From: SVFI01 sp045546735
Lineage (GTDB): Bacteria; Bacillota; Clostridia; Lachnospirales; Lachnospiraceae
Length of the DNA stretch: 64,000 nt
Direction: 5' to 3'
Assembly: GCA_045546735.1 (NCBI GenBank)
Contig: JAZQDJ010000080.1
Span: forward strand, 1 to 64,000
Shown here: positions 25,496 through 35,096 of the stretch, in pieces
Layout of the letters: the number at the start of each line of letters is the position of its first letter
Numbering within the stretch: position 1 is the stretch's first letter
The notes under the pieces: generated by a model
The model's database searches: none
What the model was told of the DNA's origin: nothing
What the model saw: only the letters and a program-made list of their open reading frames with translations
Program-made: the position numbers and the translations under genes

Positions 25496-27079
25496 ATGAA
25501 CACTGCGCTCGGCAAAGAGGGAAAACTGAATAGAATTGCTTTGGCTCTGGCAGTGGTGCACTTTTTTGTGAGCTTTTTTACGGACCGTGTTATGTTTGAC
25601 TATGCATGGTTTGATGCTTCAACGACAAAACAACTTTTGCGCAGTATAGAGACGATAGGAGTAAAGGCAGTATTTTTTATTCTCTTAATTTTTCTTTGGC
25701 AGGGTGCATTTTGGGCAGCAAAGCATGCGGATCGATTTTTCTTGAAAATAGCCGGCGGCTATATGCTTTTTATGTTGCTGGTATTGCTTCTTACCTGGCC
25801 TGGCATATGGCGTATGGATGAGTTCGGACTGTTAAGCAGTTCGGTTCAGCTCTTTCCGCATTTTTGGCAGAATTATATAACGAGTGTTTTTTACGTGCTT
25901 GCACTCATGTTATTGCCGTTCCCGGCAGGAGTGGTGATTGTCCAGTGCGCGTGTATATCTCTATGCGTTGCAAGGTTAGTGACACTTTGCAGGGACACGG
26001 AAAACAAAAGATGGTGGATATTGTTTCTGCCGTTTTTTATGTTTCCGGTAATCGATTCTAATTTGTATCCGATCCGGATGAGCTTGTACGCATTTTTGGA
26101 AGTTTTGCTAATTGCGGAATTGTTCTTTTTGGCAAAGCGCGAAAATGGTAAGTCGTGGAAATCCGGCTATTGGATTTATATAACAATGCTTGCGGGCGTT
26201 GTGACAATTTGGAGAACAGAGGCAATTTATTATTTGGTTGCATATCCGGTTCTTTTACTGCTTGTGGGAAGAGGACGAAAATATGTAAAGCAGATTTTGG
26301 TTTATTTAATACTGTTTGTTATTTTATTTGTGCCGCAGAAAGCCGGCGAAAAACTGACGAGCGGACAGCAGTATGAATTGACAAGTGTGGTACTTCCGCT
26401 TGTTCCGCTTGTGGAGGCGGCAAATGAACATGGAGACCGCGAAGATAAAGAACTTCTTGAGGTGATTGACCGGGTTGTGAATGTGGATGTGACGTTGCAG
26501 GGGGCTGCAAAAGGAAAGTCCGGTATCAATCTGTTTTGGGGAGAACCTGAGTTTCAGCGTGAGTATACAGCAGAGGAATTTGGTGAGTTTAAGTCAGCCT
26601 ATTATCAGTTGATCATAAAATATCCAATGATATTTTTACGGGAGCGTTGGGAGACATTTTGTGATTCTTCGGATTTGCTTGAGAATACAACGGAACTGTT
26701 TACAAAGGAAGAAGTAGTAAATTACAAAACATTCCGGGAGTATCCGCTTTCGAAGCCGATAAACGATAAAATAAGAACAAGTGTTATCAAAATGATGGAG
26801 CTGAGAGACCGGAACGATTATCACGAAAAGTTGTGGGTGACGGATTTTGTATATTCGGCGATACCGGCAATTGTGGTGCTTGCAATAGCAAGTGTTATAT
26901 TATTAGCAAAAAGAAAATGGGCGCATCTTGTGCTGATGCTTACGGTGCTTGCGAAAGTACCGCTCGTTTTTTTGACGGCACCGTCCCGTTTGTTTATGTA
27001 TTATTATTCAGTATATTTATTTGGATATTGCGTGTTATTTTATATGGTATATACGATGTTCCGCGGGAAAGAATCCTGA
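25496..27079 (+). CDS. polytopic GT-C-like membrane protein
   Basis: A 527-residue protein with about ten hydrophobic segments, a large soluble loop (about 280-440) and two final helices. WPGIWRMDEF after the third or fourth helix resembles the Pro-Gly-Asp motif of DUF6020-type GT-C proteins; this assignment is by eye. It sits directly before two GT2 genes. A role in lipid-sugar-dependent transfer or glycan polymerisation outside the membrane is likely, and it could be the third part of the GtrA system. Confidence 0.7.
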   Translation: MNTALGKEGKLNRIALALAVVHFFVSFFTDRVMFDYAWFDASTTKQLLRSIETIGVKAVFFILLIFLWQGAFWAAKHADRFFLKIAGGYMLFMLLVLLLTWPGIWRMDEFGLLSSSVQLFPHFWQNYITSVFYVLALMLLPFPAGVVIVQCACISLCVARLVTLCRDTENKRWWILFLPFFMFPVIDSNLYPIRMSLYAFLEVLLIAELFFLAKRENGKSWKSGYWIYITMLAGVVTIWRTEAIYYLVAYPVLLLLVGRGRKYVKQILVYLILFVILFVPQKAGEKLTSGQQYELTSVVLPLVPLVEAANEHGDREDKELLEVIDRVVNVDVTLQGAAKGKSGINLFWGEPEFQREYTAEEFGEFKSAYYQLIIKYPMIFLRERWETFCDSSDLLENTTELFTKEEVVNYKTFREYPLSKPINDKIRTSVIKMMELRDRNDYHEKLWVTDFVYSAIPAIVVLAIASVILLAKRKWAHLVLMLTVLAKVPLVFLTAPSRLFMYYYSVYLFGYCVLFYMVYTMFRGKES

Positions 27080-27097
27080 GGAACGGTAGGAGGATAT

Positions 27098-28360
27098 ATG
27101 AGTCAGTGGAGCAGAGCAGTTTCGTTTTTGAAACGGAACGGAGTTCTTCCGACGGTTACTACGGCGTGTGAGCGTCTCGGTTGGTTTGGGGCCGATCCGG
27201 ACCAGGTGAGGGCAAATGCGTACGGGGAAAAGGCAGAAAGTGCCAACGACCCGACGCGGACAATGTTGCCGAAGGAACTGAGGAAACTTACAAATGAATA
27301 TAAGTTCAGTATTGTTGTTCCGGCTTATGAAACAGATGTTGTGTATTTCGGAGAGATGGTGGAATCTGTCTGCAGACAGACGTATCCGAACTGGCAACTT
27401 GTGATTGCAGATGCATCTAAGAGTGATAAACTTGCAGAAAAGATGGCAGACTATACCGATGAGAGAATCTGCTATGTGCGTCTTAAGGAGAATAAAGGCA
27501 TTTCGGAAAATACGAATGAAGCATTAAAACATGCGGATGGTGAATACATCGGATTGTTGGATCACGACGATCTTTTGCACCCGGATGCACTTGCCAAGGT
27601 GGCTTCTTTGCTTCAAAGCGGTGAATACGAGATGGTTTATACGGATGAAGATAAGGTAAATGAGGACGGAAGTATTCATTTTGAACCGAATTTTAAGCCG
27701 GATTTTAATTTTGATTTCTTGTTGTCAAACAATTATATTTGTCATTTTACAGTGCTTAGCCGCAGTTTGATGGAAAGTCTTTCTTTCCGTCCGGCATTTA
27801 ACGGGGCGCAGGATTATGATTTGTTTTTACAGGCAGTATATGAGCTTGAGAGCAGGCGCACGGATTCACATATTGCGTATGAAGGTGATTATTTGAAACA
27901 GAAAATCGGACATGTTCCGGAAATTCTTTATCATTGGCGTGCCCATACTGCATCGACGGCAGACAATCCGGAGAGTAAGCGCTATGCGTATGAAGCGGGA
28001 AAAAGAGCACTTGAGAATTTTGCGGCAAAAAATAATTGGGATGTGACGGTGGAACATACAAAGCATCTCGGTTTTTACCGGATGCAGTATCATCCGGACA
28101 TTTTCAGTGTGAGAGAAGATGTTACAGCTGTTTGCGGTAAGAAGGTGCGTTTTGGCAAAGTGGTGGCAGGTCCTGTGGTGGACGGCAGAGAACTGTTTGC
28201 CGGGATGAATGCAAAATACAGCGGGTATATGCATAAAGCCGTGCTTAGTTTTGAGGCGGAAAGTGCGGATGAAAGCTGCATCAGACGCAGAGACGGCGCC
28301 GATGCGGCGCAAAAAGGCGGACGAATGGTATATCTGCCTGATTTTACAGTGAGGAAATAA
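27098..28360 (+). CDS. GT2 glycosyltransferase
   Basis: A 420-residue enzyme with one GT-A domain from about residue 68 (FSIVVPAYETD). DHDDLLHPD and YTDEDKVNEDG are metal and acceptor-side motifs, and FNGAQDYDLFLQA is typical of this GT2 branch. The first 60 residues and the last 80 are outside the core. It closely resembles the first domain of the double GT2 at 14065 (GISxNTNxA then LLDHDDLLHP), so the two may be distant paralogs acting on successive sugars. The next gene begins 1 nt after its stop codon. Confidence 0.88.
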   Translation: MSQWSRAVSFLKRNGVLPTVTTACERLGWFGADPDQVRANAYGEKAESANDPTRTMLPKELRKLTNEYKFSIVVPAYETDVVYFGEMVESVCRQTYPNWQLVIADASKSDKLAEKMADYTDERICYVRLKENKGISENTNEALKHADGEYIGLLDHDDLLHPDALAKVASLLQSGEYEMVYTDEDKVNEDGSIHFEPNFKPDFNFDFLLSNNYICHFTVLSRSLMESLSFRPAFNGAQDYDLFLQAVYELESRRTDSHIAYEGDYLKQKIGHVPEILYHWRAHTASTADNPESKRYAYEAGKRALENFAAKNNWDVTVEHTKHLGFYRMQYHPDIFSVREDVTAVCGKKVRFGKVVAGPVVDGRELFAGMNAKYSGYMHKAVLSFEAESADESCIRRRDGADAAQKGGRMVYLPDFTVRK

Positions 28361-28361
28361 C

Positions 28362-29333
28362 ATGGTAAAAACGACGGTCGTGATACCGAACTATAACGGA
28401 ATTGCATATTTGGAAGACTGTCTTACATTTTTAAAGCGCTCGAAAGGGACGCAGTTTGAGACGATAGTAGTGGATAACGGCTCGACAGACGGAAGCGCAG
28501 CGATGGTAAAAGAGCGTTTTTCTTGGGCGAAGGTGATTGAACTTGCGGAAAACACAGGATTCAGTCATGCGGTAAATGTCGGAATCAAGGAGTCAAGAAC
28601 GCCGTATGTATTATTGCTGAACAATGACACGGTAACGGAACATGATTTTGTTGCGAGTCTTGAGCGTGCGATGGATGACAATCCGGAGTATTTTAGTTTT
28701 TCGTCAAAAATGCTTTGTATGAAACAGCCGGAAGTGATTGATGACGCAGGGGATTATTACTGTGCGCTCGGCTGGGCTTTTGCAAGAGGAAAAGGGAAGT
28801 CCTCGCAGCGGTTTACTGCAAAATGCGATGTGTTTGCCGCGTGTGCGGGAGCTGCTATTTACCGCAGGGAAGTGTTCCGTGAAATCGGATATTTTGATGA
28901 ACTTCATTTTGCATATCTGGAAGATATTGATGTGGGGTACCGTGCAAGGCTTCGGGGATATAAAAACGGATATTGCCCGGATGCGGTTGTGTACCATGCG
29001 GGAAGCGGTTTCAGCGGCTCGCGTTACAATGAATTTAAGGTAAATCTTTCCTCGAGAAACAGCGTTTATCTGGTGTACAAAAATATGCCTTTTTTGCAGA
29101 TGCTTTTTAATCTGCCGTTTTTGCTTGTCGGTTATTTGATTAAGACCTTGTTTTTCATAAAAAAGGGTATGGGGGTTGTTTATGTGCGCGGATTATGGAG
29201 AGGGATAAAACTCTCATGTTCAAAAGAAGCACAGAGGAAGAAATTTCCGTTCCGTAAAGAGCATTTGAAATCTTATATGAAAGTACAGATAGAGCTTTGG
29301 TATAATATGCTCCGCAGAGTGACCGAAGGTTGA
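28362..29333 (+). CDS. GT2 rhamnosyltransferase-like enzyme
   Basis: A 323-residue enzyme: TVVIPNYNGIAYL start, VVDNGSTDGS nucleotide-binding strand, LLLNNDTVTEHDF metal site and FDELHFAYLEDIDVGYRARLRGY active-site segment. This resembles WbbL-type rhamnosyltransferases, which fits the rmlA/rmlB genes in the locus. A hydrophobic, basic segment near residues 245-275 suggests membrane attachment. Donor sugar cannot be proved from sequence. Start ATG 28362 follows GAGGAA. Confidence 0.87.
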   Translation: MVKTTVVIPNYNGIAYLEDCLTFLKRSKGTQFETIVVDNGSTDGSAAMVKERFSWAKVIELAENTGFSHAVNVGIKESRTPYVLLLNNDTVTEHDFVASLERAMDDNPEYFSFSSKMLCMKQPEVIDDAGDYYCALGWAFARGKGKSSQRFTAKCDVFAACAGAAIYRREVFREIGYFDELHFAYLEDIDVGYRARLRGYKNGYCPDAVVYHAGSGFSGSRYNEFKVNLSSRNSVYLVYKNMPFLQMLFNLPFLLVGYLIKTLFFIKKGMGVVYVRGLWRGIKLSCSKEAQRKKFPFRKEHLKSYMKVQIELWYNMLRRVTEG

Positions 29334-29358
29334 CCTTTTATCAGAAATAATGTAAAAT
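29331..29358 (+). promoter_or_regulatory. sigma-A promoter for the WbaP-type gene
   Basis: TTGACC (29331-29336), a 16-bp spacer and TAAAAT (29353-29358), about 34 nt before ATG 29392. It overlaps the last codons and stop of the preceding gene, so the initiating transferase can be made independently of the long upstream unit. Confidence 0.65.
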
Positions 29359-29391
29359 GTTCGTGTTATATGGGGTAATAGGTGATAAACC

Positions 29392-30807
29392 ATGATAAAA
29401 GATAATCAGAAAATTTTTAATAGATTGCATGTATTGCTTGATGCACTCGTTATTATATTGACATATGCAGCTGCCTGGTTTTTGAAGTTCCGAAGCGGAA
29501 TCGCACCGTTTTATACGGGTGCTGACGTCGGAGCACTGAGCGGGCGGACTTATTTTAGTGCCTTGTACTTGATTGTTCCGGGGTACTTATTTTTGTACTA
29601 TCTTTTCAATATGTACACGGCCAAGCGTGCAAGCAGTATTAAACGCGAAATTTACAATATTATCCGTGCCAATACGGTAGGATTTGTGCTTTTTATCGGC
29701 GTGCTTTTCGTTATCCATTTGGATGACTTTTCGCGTACGATGATTTTCTATTTTTACCTGCTCAATATTTTTGTTGATGCAGCGTTCCGTTTGGCGATTC
29801 ACAAGTGGCTTCGTGTTCTGCGCAAAAAGGGCTACAATGTAAAATATATCCTTCTGGTCGGTTATTCCAGGGCAGCAGAGCTTTACATTGACAGAATTTG
29901 CCAAAATCCGCAGTGGGGATATGTGGTCAGAGGTATTTTGGATGACAAGATTCCGCGCGGAACAGAATACAGAGGGATTAAAGTGATAGGACAGATTGAT
30001 AATCTGTTTTACATCCTTCCTCAGAATAAACTGGATGAAATTGCGGTTACTCTTGCGCTGGAAGATTACGGACGTCTTGAGGATATCGTAAGTCTTTGTG
30101 AGAAATCAGGTGTGCATACAAAGTTTATTCCGGATTACAACAGTGTAATTCCGAGCAAACCATATACAGAGGATTTAAACGGTCTTCCGGTTATCAATAT
30201 CCGTCATGTACCGCTTACCAATACTTTGAATATGATATTAAAGAGAATTGTGGATATTTTCGGCGGAATGTTTGCGATACTGCTCTTTTCGCCGGTGCTT
30301 ATTGTTTCGGCAATTTTAATCAAGGCTACAAGCAAGGGGCCGATTATCTTTAAGCAGGAGCGGGTAGGACTTCATAACAAACCGTTCCAAATGTACAAAT
30401 TCCGTACGATGGAAGTGCAGAAACCGAGCGAGGAGAAAAAAGAGTGGACAACGCGTGATGACCCGCGTGTTACGAAAATCGGTAAGATTCTCAGAAAAAC
30501 GAGTATTGATGAGATGCCACAGTTTTTCAACGTACTGCTCGGCGATATGAGTCTGGTCGGCCCAAGACCGGAGCGGCCGTTCTTTGTAGAGAAATTTAAA
30601 GAAGAAATACCGAGATATATGATTAAGCATCAGGTGCGTCCGGGAATGACCGGATGGGCACAGGTTAACGGCTTTCGTGGAGATACTTCTATCCGCAAGC
30701 GTATCGATTGTGATCTCTATTATATTGAAAATTGGACGATGGGTCTTGATTTTAAGATATTGTTTTTGACGTTTTTCAAAGGCTTTATAAATAAAAACGC
30801 ATATTAA
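29392..30807 (+). CDS. undecaprenyl-phosphate sugar phosphotransferase (initiating enzyme)
   Basis: A 471-residue WbaP/CpsE-type polyprenol glycosylphosphotransferase. Four or five N-terminal helices and a central Rossmann-like part (about 160-280) precede the catalytic C-terminal domain: FKQERVGLHNKPFQMYKFRTM, then DDPRVTKIGKILRKTSIDEMPQF, SLVGPRPERP and QVRPGMTGWAQVNG. It loads the first sugar-1-phosphate onto undecaprenyl phosphate. Sugar identity cannot be told. An LCP ligase gene follows. It has its own promoter. Confidence 0.95.
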   Translation: MIKDNQKIFNRLHVLLDALVIILTYAAAWFLKFRSGIAPFYTGADVGALSGRTYFSALYLIVPGYLFLYYLFNMYTAKRASSIKREIYNIIRANTVGFVLFIGVLFVIHLDDFSRTMIFYFYLLNIFVDAAFRLAIHKWLRVLRKKGYNVKYILLVGYSRAAELYIDRICQNPQWGYVVRGILDDKIPRGTEYRGIKVIGQIDNLFYILPQNKLDEIAVTLALEDYGRLEDIVSLCEKSGVHTKFIPDYNSVIPSKPYTEDLNGLPVINIRHVPLTNTLNMILKRIVDIFGGMFAILLFSPVLIVSAILIKATSKGPIIFKQERVGLHNKPFQMYKFRTMEVQKPSEEKKEWTTRDDPRVTKIGKILRKTSIDEMPQFFNVLLGDMSLVGPRPERPFFVEKFKEEIPRYMIKHQVRPGMTGWAQVNGFRGDTSIRKRIDCDLYYIENWTMGLDFKILFLTFFKGFINKNAY

Positions 30808-30819
30808 AGGAGAAGCGGA

Positions 30820-31947
30820 ATGGGAAATACAACAAAGAAAAAAAACAAAAAGAATCTGACAAAGGCAGAACGCGAAAAACGTAATCGAAATCGTATTGTA
30901 CTCATTACGGTAGAGGTGTTTGTGCTGTTTCTTATGCTGATGGCTCTGTATGTGGTTTCACTTTACGGAAAGATCGAGAAGACAGATATTGCAGATGAAG
31001 ATATTGTGATTAACGAAGGAATTTCTAAGCAAGAGACAGTAAATAAGGATGAGATTACAACAAATGAGATTTCGGGCGGTCACATGGATGGATATCGCAA
31101 TGTTGCATTGTTCGGTGTGGATTCCCGTGATAATTCCCTCGGAAAAGGAACGAGAAGTGATACAATTATTGTTGCTTCTATCAATGAGACAACAAAAGAA
31201 GTAAAACTTGTATCCGTGTATCGTGATACATATTTAAATCTTGGAAATGACTCTTACGGAAAAGCGAATGCTGCATATGCGCAGGGTGGTCCGCTTCAGG
31301 CGATTAATATGTTAAACATGAACCTCGATTTAAATATCACAGATTATGTGACAGTAGGTTGGGCCGGAGTGGCTGATACGATTGATGCACTCGGCGGAGT
31401 TGAAATTGATGTTGATGAAGCGGAGATTAGTCACCTGAACAACTATCAGGTAGAGACTTCCAAATCACTTGGACATAGTTCGTTTGAGAGAGTAACAAAG
31501 ACGGGTATGCAGACACTCAACGGTATTCAGGCAGTTTCTTATTGCCGTATCCGTTATACTGCGGGAGATGACTTTAAGCGTGCAGAAAGACAGCAGGAAG
31601 TGATTCAGGCTATTTTGGACAAGGCAAAGAGCGGAAATATTTCTGCATTAAATAAAGCGGCAAATACAATTTTTGAAGAAATTTCCACTTCCCTTACACT
31701 TGCAGAGTGTATGGAGCTTTTGGGTGATGTGGCAAATTATTCTATCGGAGCAACAGGCGGCTTTCCGAATGAGCAGTATCGTACCACAGGAAATGTAGGG
31801 CCTGCAAGCTGTGTTATCAGCACAAATATTTCGGAAGACGTTGTGGAACTTCACAAATTCTTGTTTGGTAGTACGGAAGGATATTCTCCTTCTTCACAGG
31901 TTGATGCGATTTCAGCGCAGGTACAAAACAGAACAGGAAGATATTAA
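30820..31947 (+). CDS. LytR-CpsA-Psr (LCP) family wall-glycan ligase
   Basis: A 375-residue protein with a Lys-rich cytoplasmic start, one helix (about residues 25-46) and an extracellular LCP domain from about 85. Family residues are visible in ALFGVDSRD, GTRSDTIIVAS, LVSVYRDTY, KANAAYAQGG and YCRIRYTAGDDFKRAERQQEV. LCP proteins attach undecaprenyl-linked glycans to peptidoglycan, so this is the likely final step for the locus product. A rho-independent terminator follows at once. Confidence 0.95.
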   Translation: MGNTTKKKNKKNLTKAEREKRNRNRIVLITVEVFVLFLMLMALYVVSLYGKIEKTDIADEDIVINEGISKQETVNKDEITTNEISGGHMDGYRNVALFGVDSRDNSLGKGTRSDTIIVASINETTKEVKLVSVYRDTYLNLGNDSYGKANAAYAQGGPLQAINMLNMNLDLNITDYVTVGWAGVADTIDALGGVEIDVDEAEISHLNNYQVETSKSLGHSSFERVTKTGMQTLNGIQAVSYCRIRYTAGDDFKRAERQQEVIQAILDKAKSGNISALNKAANTIFEEISTSLTLAECMELLGDVANYSIGATGGFPNEQYRTTGNVGPASCVISTNISEDVVELHKFLFGSTEGYSPSSQVDAISAQVQNRTGRY

Positions 31948-31961
31948 CAAAAATAAAAAAC

Positions 31962-32002
31962 AAAGGCCCTTCTTGTATTTTCATATGAGCAGGGCCTTTT
32001 TT
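31962..32002 (+). terminator. rho-independent terminator after the LCP gene
   Basis: AAAGGCCCT (31962-31970) pairs with AGGGCCTTT (31991-31999), with a 20-nt loop and a run of six T. It lies 18 nt before the next start, so the GT2 at 32020 depends on readthrough or an unseen promoter. Confidence 0.85.
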
Positions 32003-32019
32003 GAAAAAGGAAGTAGAAG

Positions 32020-32955
32020 ATGACAGTTGACGTAATTATCCCGACTTATAAGCCGGATCAGGAATATTTTAAGCTGATGGAGCGTTTGCAAAAACAGACA
32101 GTTCCGGTCCGGAAAATTATTGTGATAAATACAGAAGAAAAATATTTTAATCAGCTTGTTTTCGGAAAAAAATATGAGAAAGAGTATCATAATATTGTTG
32201 TAAAGCATATTTCGGCGCATGAGTTTGATCACGGAAGAACGAGAAGACAGGGAGTAAAACTTTCAGATGCAGATGTATTTGTCATGATGACCCAGGATGC
32301 GATTCCGGCGGACGACAAATTGATTGAAAAGCTTCTTTGTCCGCTTGGGAAGAAGGAAGTGGCAGTCAGTTATGCAAGACAACTTGCCAAAGAAAATGCG
32401 GGTGAGATTGAGAAATATACGAGACAGTTTAACTATCCGGAAGAATCGCACCTGAAAGGTCAAGAGGATATTGCGACTATGGGAATTAAGACCTTCTTTT
32501 GCTCGGATGTGTGCGCGGCATATAAGCGTGATATTTATGATGAGCTCGGCGGTTTTGTGAAACGGGCCATTTTTAATGAGGATATGGTTTATGCGGCAAC
32601 AGCGGTAAAGGCAGGATATAAAGTGGCTTATGCGGCAGATGCGAACGTATATCATTCACATAATTATACCGGAAAACAGCAGTTTCACAGGAATTTTGAC
32701 TTGGGAGTATCCCAGGCGCAGCACCCGGAAGTGTTCGAGGGGATTTCCTCTGAGTCAGAAGGTGTTTCTATGGTAAAAAAGACGATAAAATATTTGTGGG
32801 AGAATGGGCATAAATCAGAGATTTTCCGTTTAATCTATACAAGTGGATGCAAATTTATCGGGTACCGCCTCGGCAAAATATATCGTAAATTGCCGAAAAA
32901 GGTAGTTCTTGCATGCACGTCAAACCGAAATTATTGGAAGCGCCAGACATATTAA
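32020..32955 (+). CDS. GT2 rhamnosyltransferase-like enzyme
   Basis: A 311-residue GT-A enzyme starting TVDVIIPTYKPDQEY. HEFDHGRTRRQGVKLSDADV and MMTQDAIPADDKLI are typical of the rhamnosyltransferase branch of GT2. FFCSDVCAAYKRDIYDELGGF and IFNEDMVYA follow as acceptor-side and catalytic segments. No membrane helix is present; the C-terminus is basic. Although separated from the main operon by a terminator, it has the same direction and function and should act in the same glycan pathway. ATG follows AAGGAAG. Confidence 0.87.
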   Translation: MTVDVIIPTYKPDQEYFKLMERLQKQTVPVRKIIVINTEEKYFNQLVFGKKYEKEYHNIVVKHISAHEFDHGRTRRQGVKLSDADVFVMMTQDAIPADDKLIEKLLCPLGKKEVAVSYARQLAKENAGEIEKYTRQFNYPEESHLKGQEDIATMGIKTFFCSDVCAAYKRDIYDELGGFVKRAIFNEDMVYAATAVKAGYKVAYAADANVYHSHNYTGKQQFHRNFDLGVSQAQHPEVFEGISSESEGVSMVKKTIKYLWENGHKSEIFRLIYTSGCKFIGYRLGKIYRKLPKKVVLACTSNRNYWKRQTY

Positions 32956-32988
32956 GGGTATAAATATAAGCGCTGAGAGGAGAATAAT

Positions 32989-34815
32989 ATGTGCGGAATT
33001 GTAGGTTATATCGGAACGAAAGAAGCAGCACCGATTATTTTAGACGGATTGTCAAAGCTAGAGTACAGAGGATATGATTCGGCAGGAATGGCAGTTTATG
33101 ACGGTGAGCAGATTAAGATTTCAAAGTCGGTGGGACGCTTGAAGGTTCTTGAGGAATTGACACACGGCGGTGAGACGATGAAGGGAAGTGTCGGTATCGG
33201 TCACACAAGATGGGCGACACACGGCGTTCCGAGTACGGCAAATGCGCATCCGCACTTTAACAAGTCAGAAACGATATGTGTGGTGCATAACGGTATTATT
33301 GAAAATTATATTGCACTTCGCAAAAAATTGGTGGGCAAAGGATATGAATTTGTTTCGGATACAGATACGGAAGTTGTTGCCCATTTGCTTGATTATTATT
33401 ATAAAGGAAACCCGCTTGAGGCAATCACGAAGGTGCTTCACCGTGTGGAGGGTTCTTATGCGCTCGGTGTAGTGTTTGCGCAGCATCCGGACCAGCTTTT
33501 TGCAGTCCGCAAGGACAGTCCGCTGATTGTCGGACAGAATGAAGACGGCTGTTATATTGCTTCGGACGTTCCGGCGGTTTTAAAATACACACGAAAAGTT
33601 TATTATGTTGATAACCAGGAAATCGTGCGTCTGCGCGGCGATCATATGCATTTTTACACTGTGGACGAGGAGGAACTGGAAAAAGAGGCTGTCTATATTG
33701 ATTGGGATGCAAATGCGGCGGAAAAAGCCGGTTATGAGCATTTTATGTTAAAAGAAATGTACGAACAGCCAAAGACAGTGATTGATACATTAAGTCCCCG
33801 TATTCAGGCGGGAGATATTGTGATTGAAGAATTAAATATGAGCGATGAGGAGCTTTTGAAAATCAGAAAGCTTCATATTGTAGCGTGTGGTTCGGCATAT
33901 CATGCAGGAATGACAGGAAAATATGTATTGGAAGGTCTGGCAAGAATTCCGGTGGAAGTTGATTTGGCTTCTGAGTTCCGATACCGCAATCCGATTCTGG
34001 AGGAAGGTGCTATGGTGATTGTCATCAGCCAGTCCGGCGAGACAGCAGATACACTGGCAGCGCTTCGCGAGGCAAAAAGCAGGGGATTTAAAGTGCTCGG
34101 TATCGTAAATGTAGTGGGAAGTTCCATTGCGCGTGAGGCAGACAGTGTCATGTACACGTGGGCGGGGCCTGAGATTGCGGTTGCGACAACAAAAGCATAC
34201 AGCGCGCAGCTTATCGCCCTTTATTTGCTCGCAATGAAGTTTGCAAAGGTCAGAGGAAACGTAAGCAAAGAGCAGTTTTCCGAGATGCTTGAGTATCTTA
34301 AAATGCTCCCGGACCAGATTGAACTTTTGCTCGGAAATAAAAAGCGTATCCAGCGTTTTGCAAACCGTTATGTCGGAGCAAAGGATATTTTCTTTGTCGG
34401 CAGAGGAATTGATTATGCGATTTCGCTGGAAGGTTCTTTAAAACTGAAAGAAATTTCTTACATTCATTCTGAGGCCTATGCAGCAGGAGAATTAAAACAC
34501 GGTACGATTTCCCTTATTGAGGAAGGGACACTTGTGGCGGCTGTGGCGACGCAGCAACATTTATATGCAAAAACAGTCAGCAACATGGTGGAAGTAAAGG
34601 CCAGAGGCGCGTTTGTGCTTGCAGTGACCAACGAAGGAAATCATGACATCGAAAAAGTGGCGGATTACGTGATTTATATACCGAAAACCCATCCGATGCT
34701 TGCCAATTCTTTAGCGATTATACCTCTTCAATTGTTTGGCTATTATGTGGCGGTCGGAAAAGGATGCGACGTGGATAAACCGAGAAATCTTGCAAAATCC
34801 GTCACAGTAGAATAA
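32989..34815 (+). CDS. glmS: glutamine-fructose-6-phosphate aminotransferase
   Basis: A 608-residue enzyme making glucosamine-6-phosphate, entry to UDP-GlcNAc for peptidoglycan and glycan. The N-terminal glutaminase begins MCGIVGYIG, with Cys2 exposed after Met removal. Two SIS sugar-isomerase domains follow (HIVACGSAYHAGMTGKY and SQSGETADTLAAL; VGRGIDYAISLEGSLKLKE), and the C-terminus is KPRNLAKSVTVE. Length is normal. Only 33 nt separate it from the preceding gene, so the glmS ribozyme of many Firmicutes has no room here. Confidence 0.97.
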   Translation: MCGIVGYIGTKEAAPIILDGLSKLEYRGYDSAGMAVYDGEQIKISKSVGRLKVLEELTHGGETMKGSVGIGHTRWATHGVPSTANAHPHFNKSETICVVHNGIIENYIALRKKLVGKGYEFVSDTDTEVVAHLLDYYYKGNPLEAITKVLHRVEGSYALGVVFAQHPDQLFAVRKDSPLIVGQNEDGCYIASDVPAVLKYTRKVYYVDNQEIVRLRGDHMHFYTVDEEELEKEAVYIDWDANAAEKAGYEHFMLKEMYEQPKTVIDTLSPRIQAGDIVIEELNMSDEELLKIRKLHIVACGSAYHAGMTGKYVLEGLARIPVEVDLASEFRYRNPILEEGAMVIVISQSGETADTLAALREAKSRGFKVLGIVNVVGSSIAREADSVMYTWAGPEIAVATTKAYSAQLIALYLLAMKFAKVRGNVSKEQFSEMLEYLKMLPDQIELLLGNKKRIQRFANRYVGAKDIFFVGRGIDYAISLEGSLKLKEISYIHSEAYAAGELKHGTISLIEEGTLVAAVATQQHLYAKTVSNMVEVKARGAFVLAVTNEGNHDIEKVADYVIYIPKTHPMLANSLAIIPLQLFGYYVAVGKGCDVDKPRNLAKSVTVE

Positions 34816-34843
34816 GATACACAAAAAGGACACAATTTGCTTA

Positions 34844-34849
34844 TATAAT
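34844..34849 (+). promoter_or_regulatory. possible -10 box of the structured leader
   Basis: A perfect TATAAT at 34844-34849 has no recognisable -35 at the normal spacing. If used, transcription would start near 34856, just before the first hairpin copy. Confidence 0.3.
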
Positions 34850-34860
34850 GAACTATTCAG

Positions 34861-34931
34861 AGCCATGCGAATTTACGAGAGCACAGCCGTGCGCTTGCGC
34901 AGGTGGGTGTGCGAGCGGAAATTCATATGGC
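34861..34931 (+). repeat. 71-bp hairpin element, copy A
   Basis: The ends GCCATGCGAATTT (34862-34874) and AAATTCATATGGC (34919-34931) can pair, with one wobble and one mismatch. An inner GCGC-TT-GCGC palindrome lies at 34890-34901. It is identical to copy B except for a block at about 34903-34910. It contains a short frame from 34865 (MRIYESTAVRLRR onward, about 39 residues) without a ribosome-binding site. Confidence 0.8.
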
Positions 34932-34957
34932 GAGAAGCCAACATGAGCAAAAGAAAA

Positions 34958-34992
34958 GGCGCAAAGCGCCGATTTTGCGAATGATTGGCGCT
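34958..34992 (+). promoter_or_regulatory. competing GGCGC hairpins between the two repeat copies
   Basis: GGCGC (34958-34962), AAA loop and GCGCC (34966-34970) form one hairpin. AGCGCC (34965-34970) can alternatively pair with GGCGCT (34987-34992). Together with the flanking copies this makes a folded leader of about 240 nt before the HtrA gene. No known riboswitch class is recognised. Confidence 0.45.
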
Positions 34993-35010
34993 GAATAGTA
35001 TATTCAGAAG

Positions 35011-35081
35011 AGCCATGCGAATTTACGAGAGCACAGCCGTGCGCTTGCGCAGACGGAAGAGCGAGCGGAAATTCATATGGC
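35011..35081 (+). repeat. 71-bp hairpin element, copy B
   Basis: Second copy, exactly 150 bp after copy A. Only the block at 35053-35060 differs. It ends 15 nt before the HtrA start, next to the GAGAGGTG ribosome-binding site (35085-35092). ATG at 35077 opens a 7-codon frame whose TGA overlaps the HtrA ATG (ATGA), so the element may couple translation. Confidence 0.8.
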
Positions 35082-35096
35082 GCGAGAGGTGTATAA

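Noticed and set aside
32956..32988. glmS ribozyme before glmS
   Set aside because: Only 33 nt lie between the genes; the ribozyme needs well over 100. An AGCGC string is chance.
34865..34984. A real 39-residue gene (MRIYESTAVRLRR onward)
   Set aside because: It lies wholly in the hairpin repeat and has no ribosome-binding site; listed only as a property of the repeat.
34861..35096. A known riboswitch before the HtrA gene
   Set aside because: No conserved core of TPP, SAM, glycine, lysine, FMN or cobalamin types can be seen, and htrA is not a usual target.
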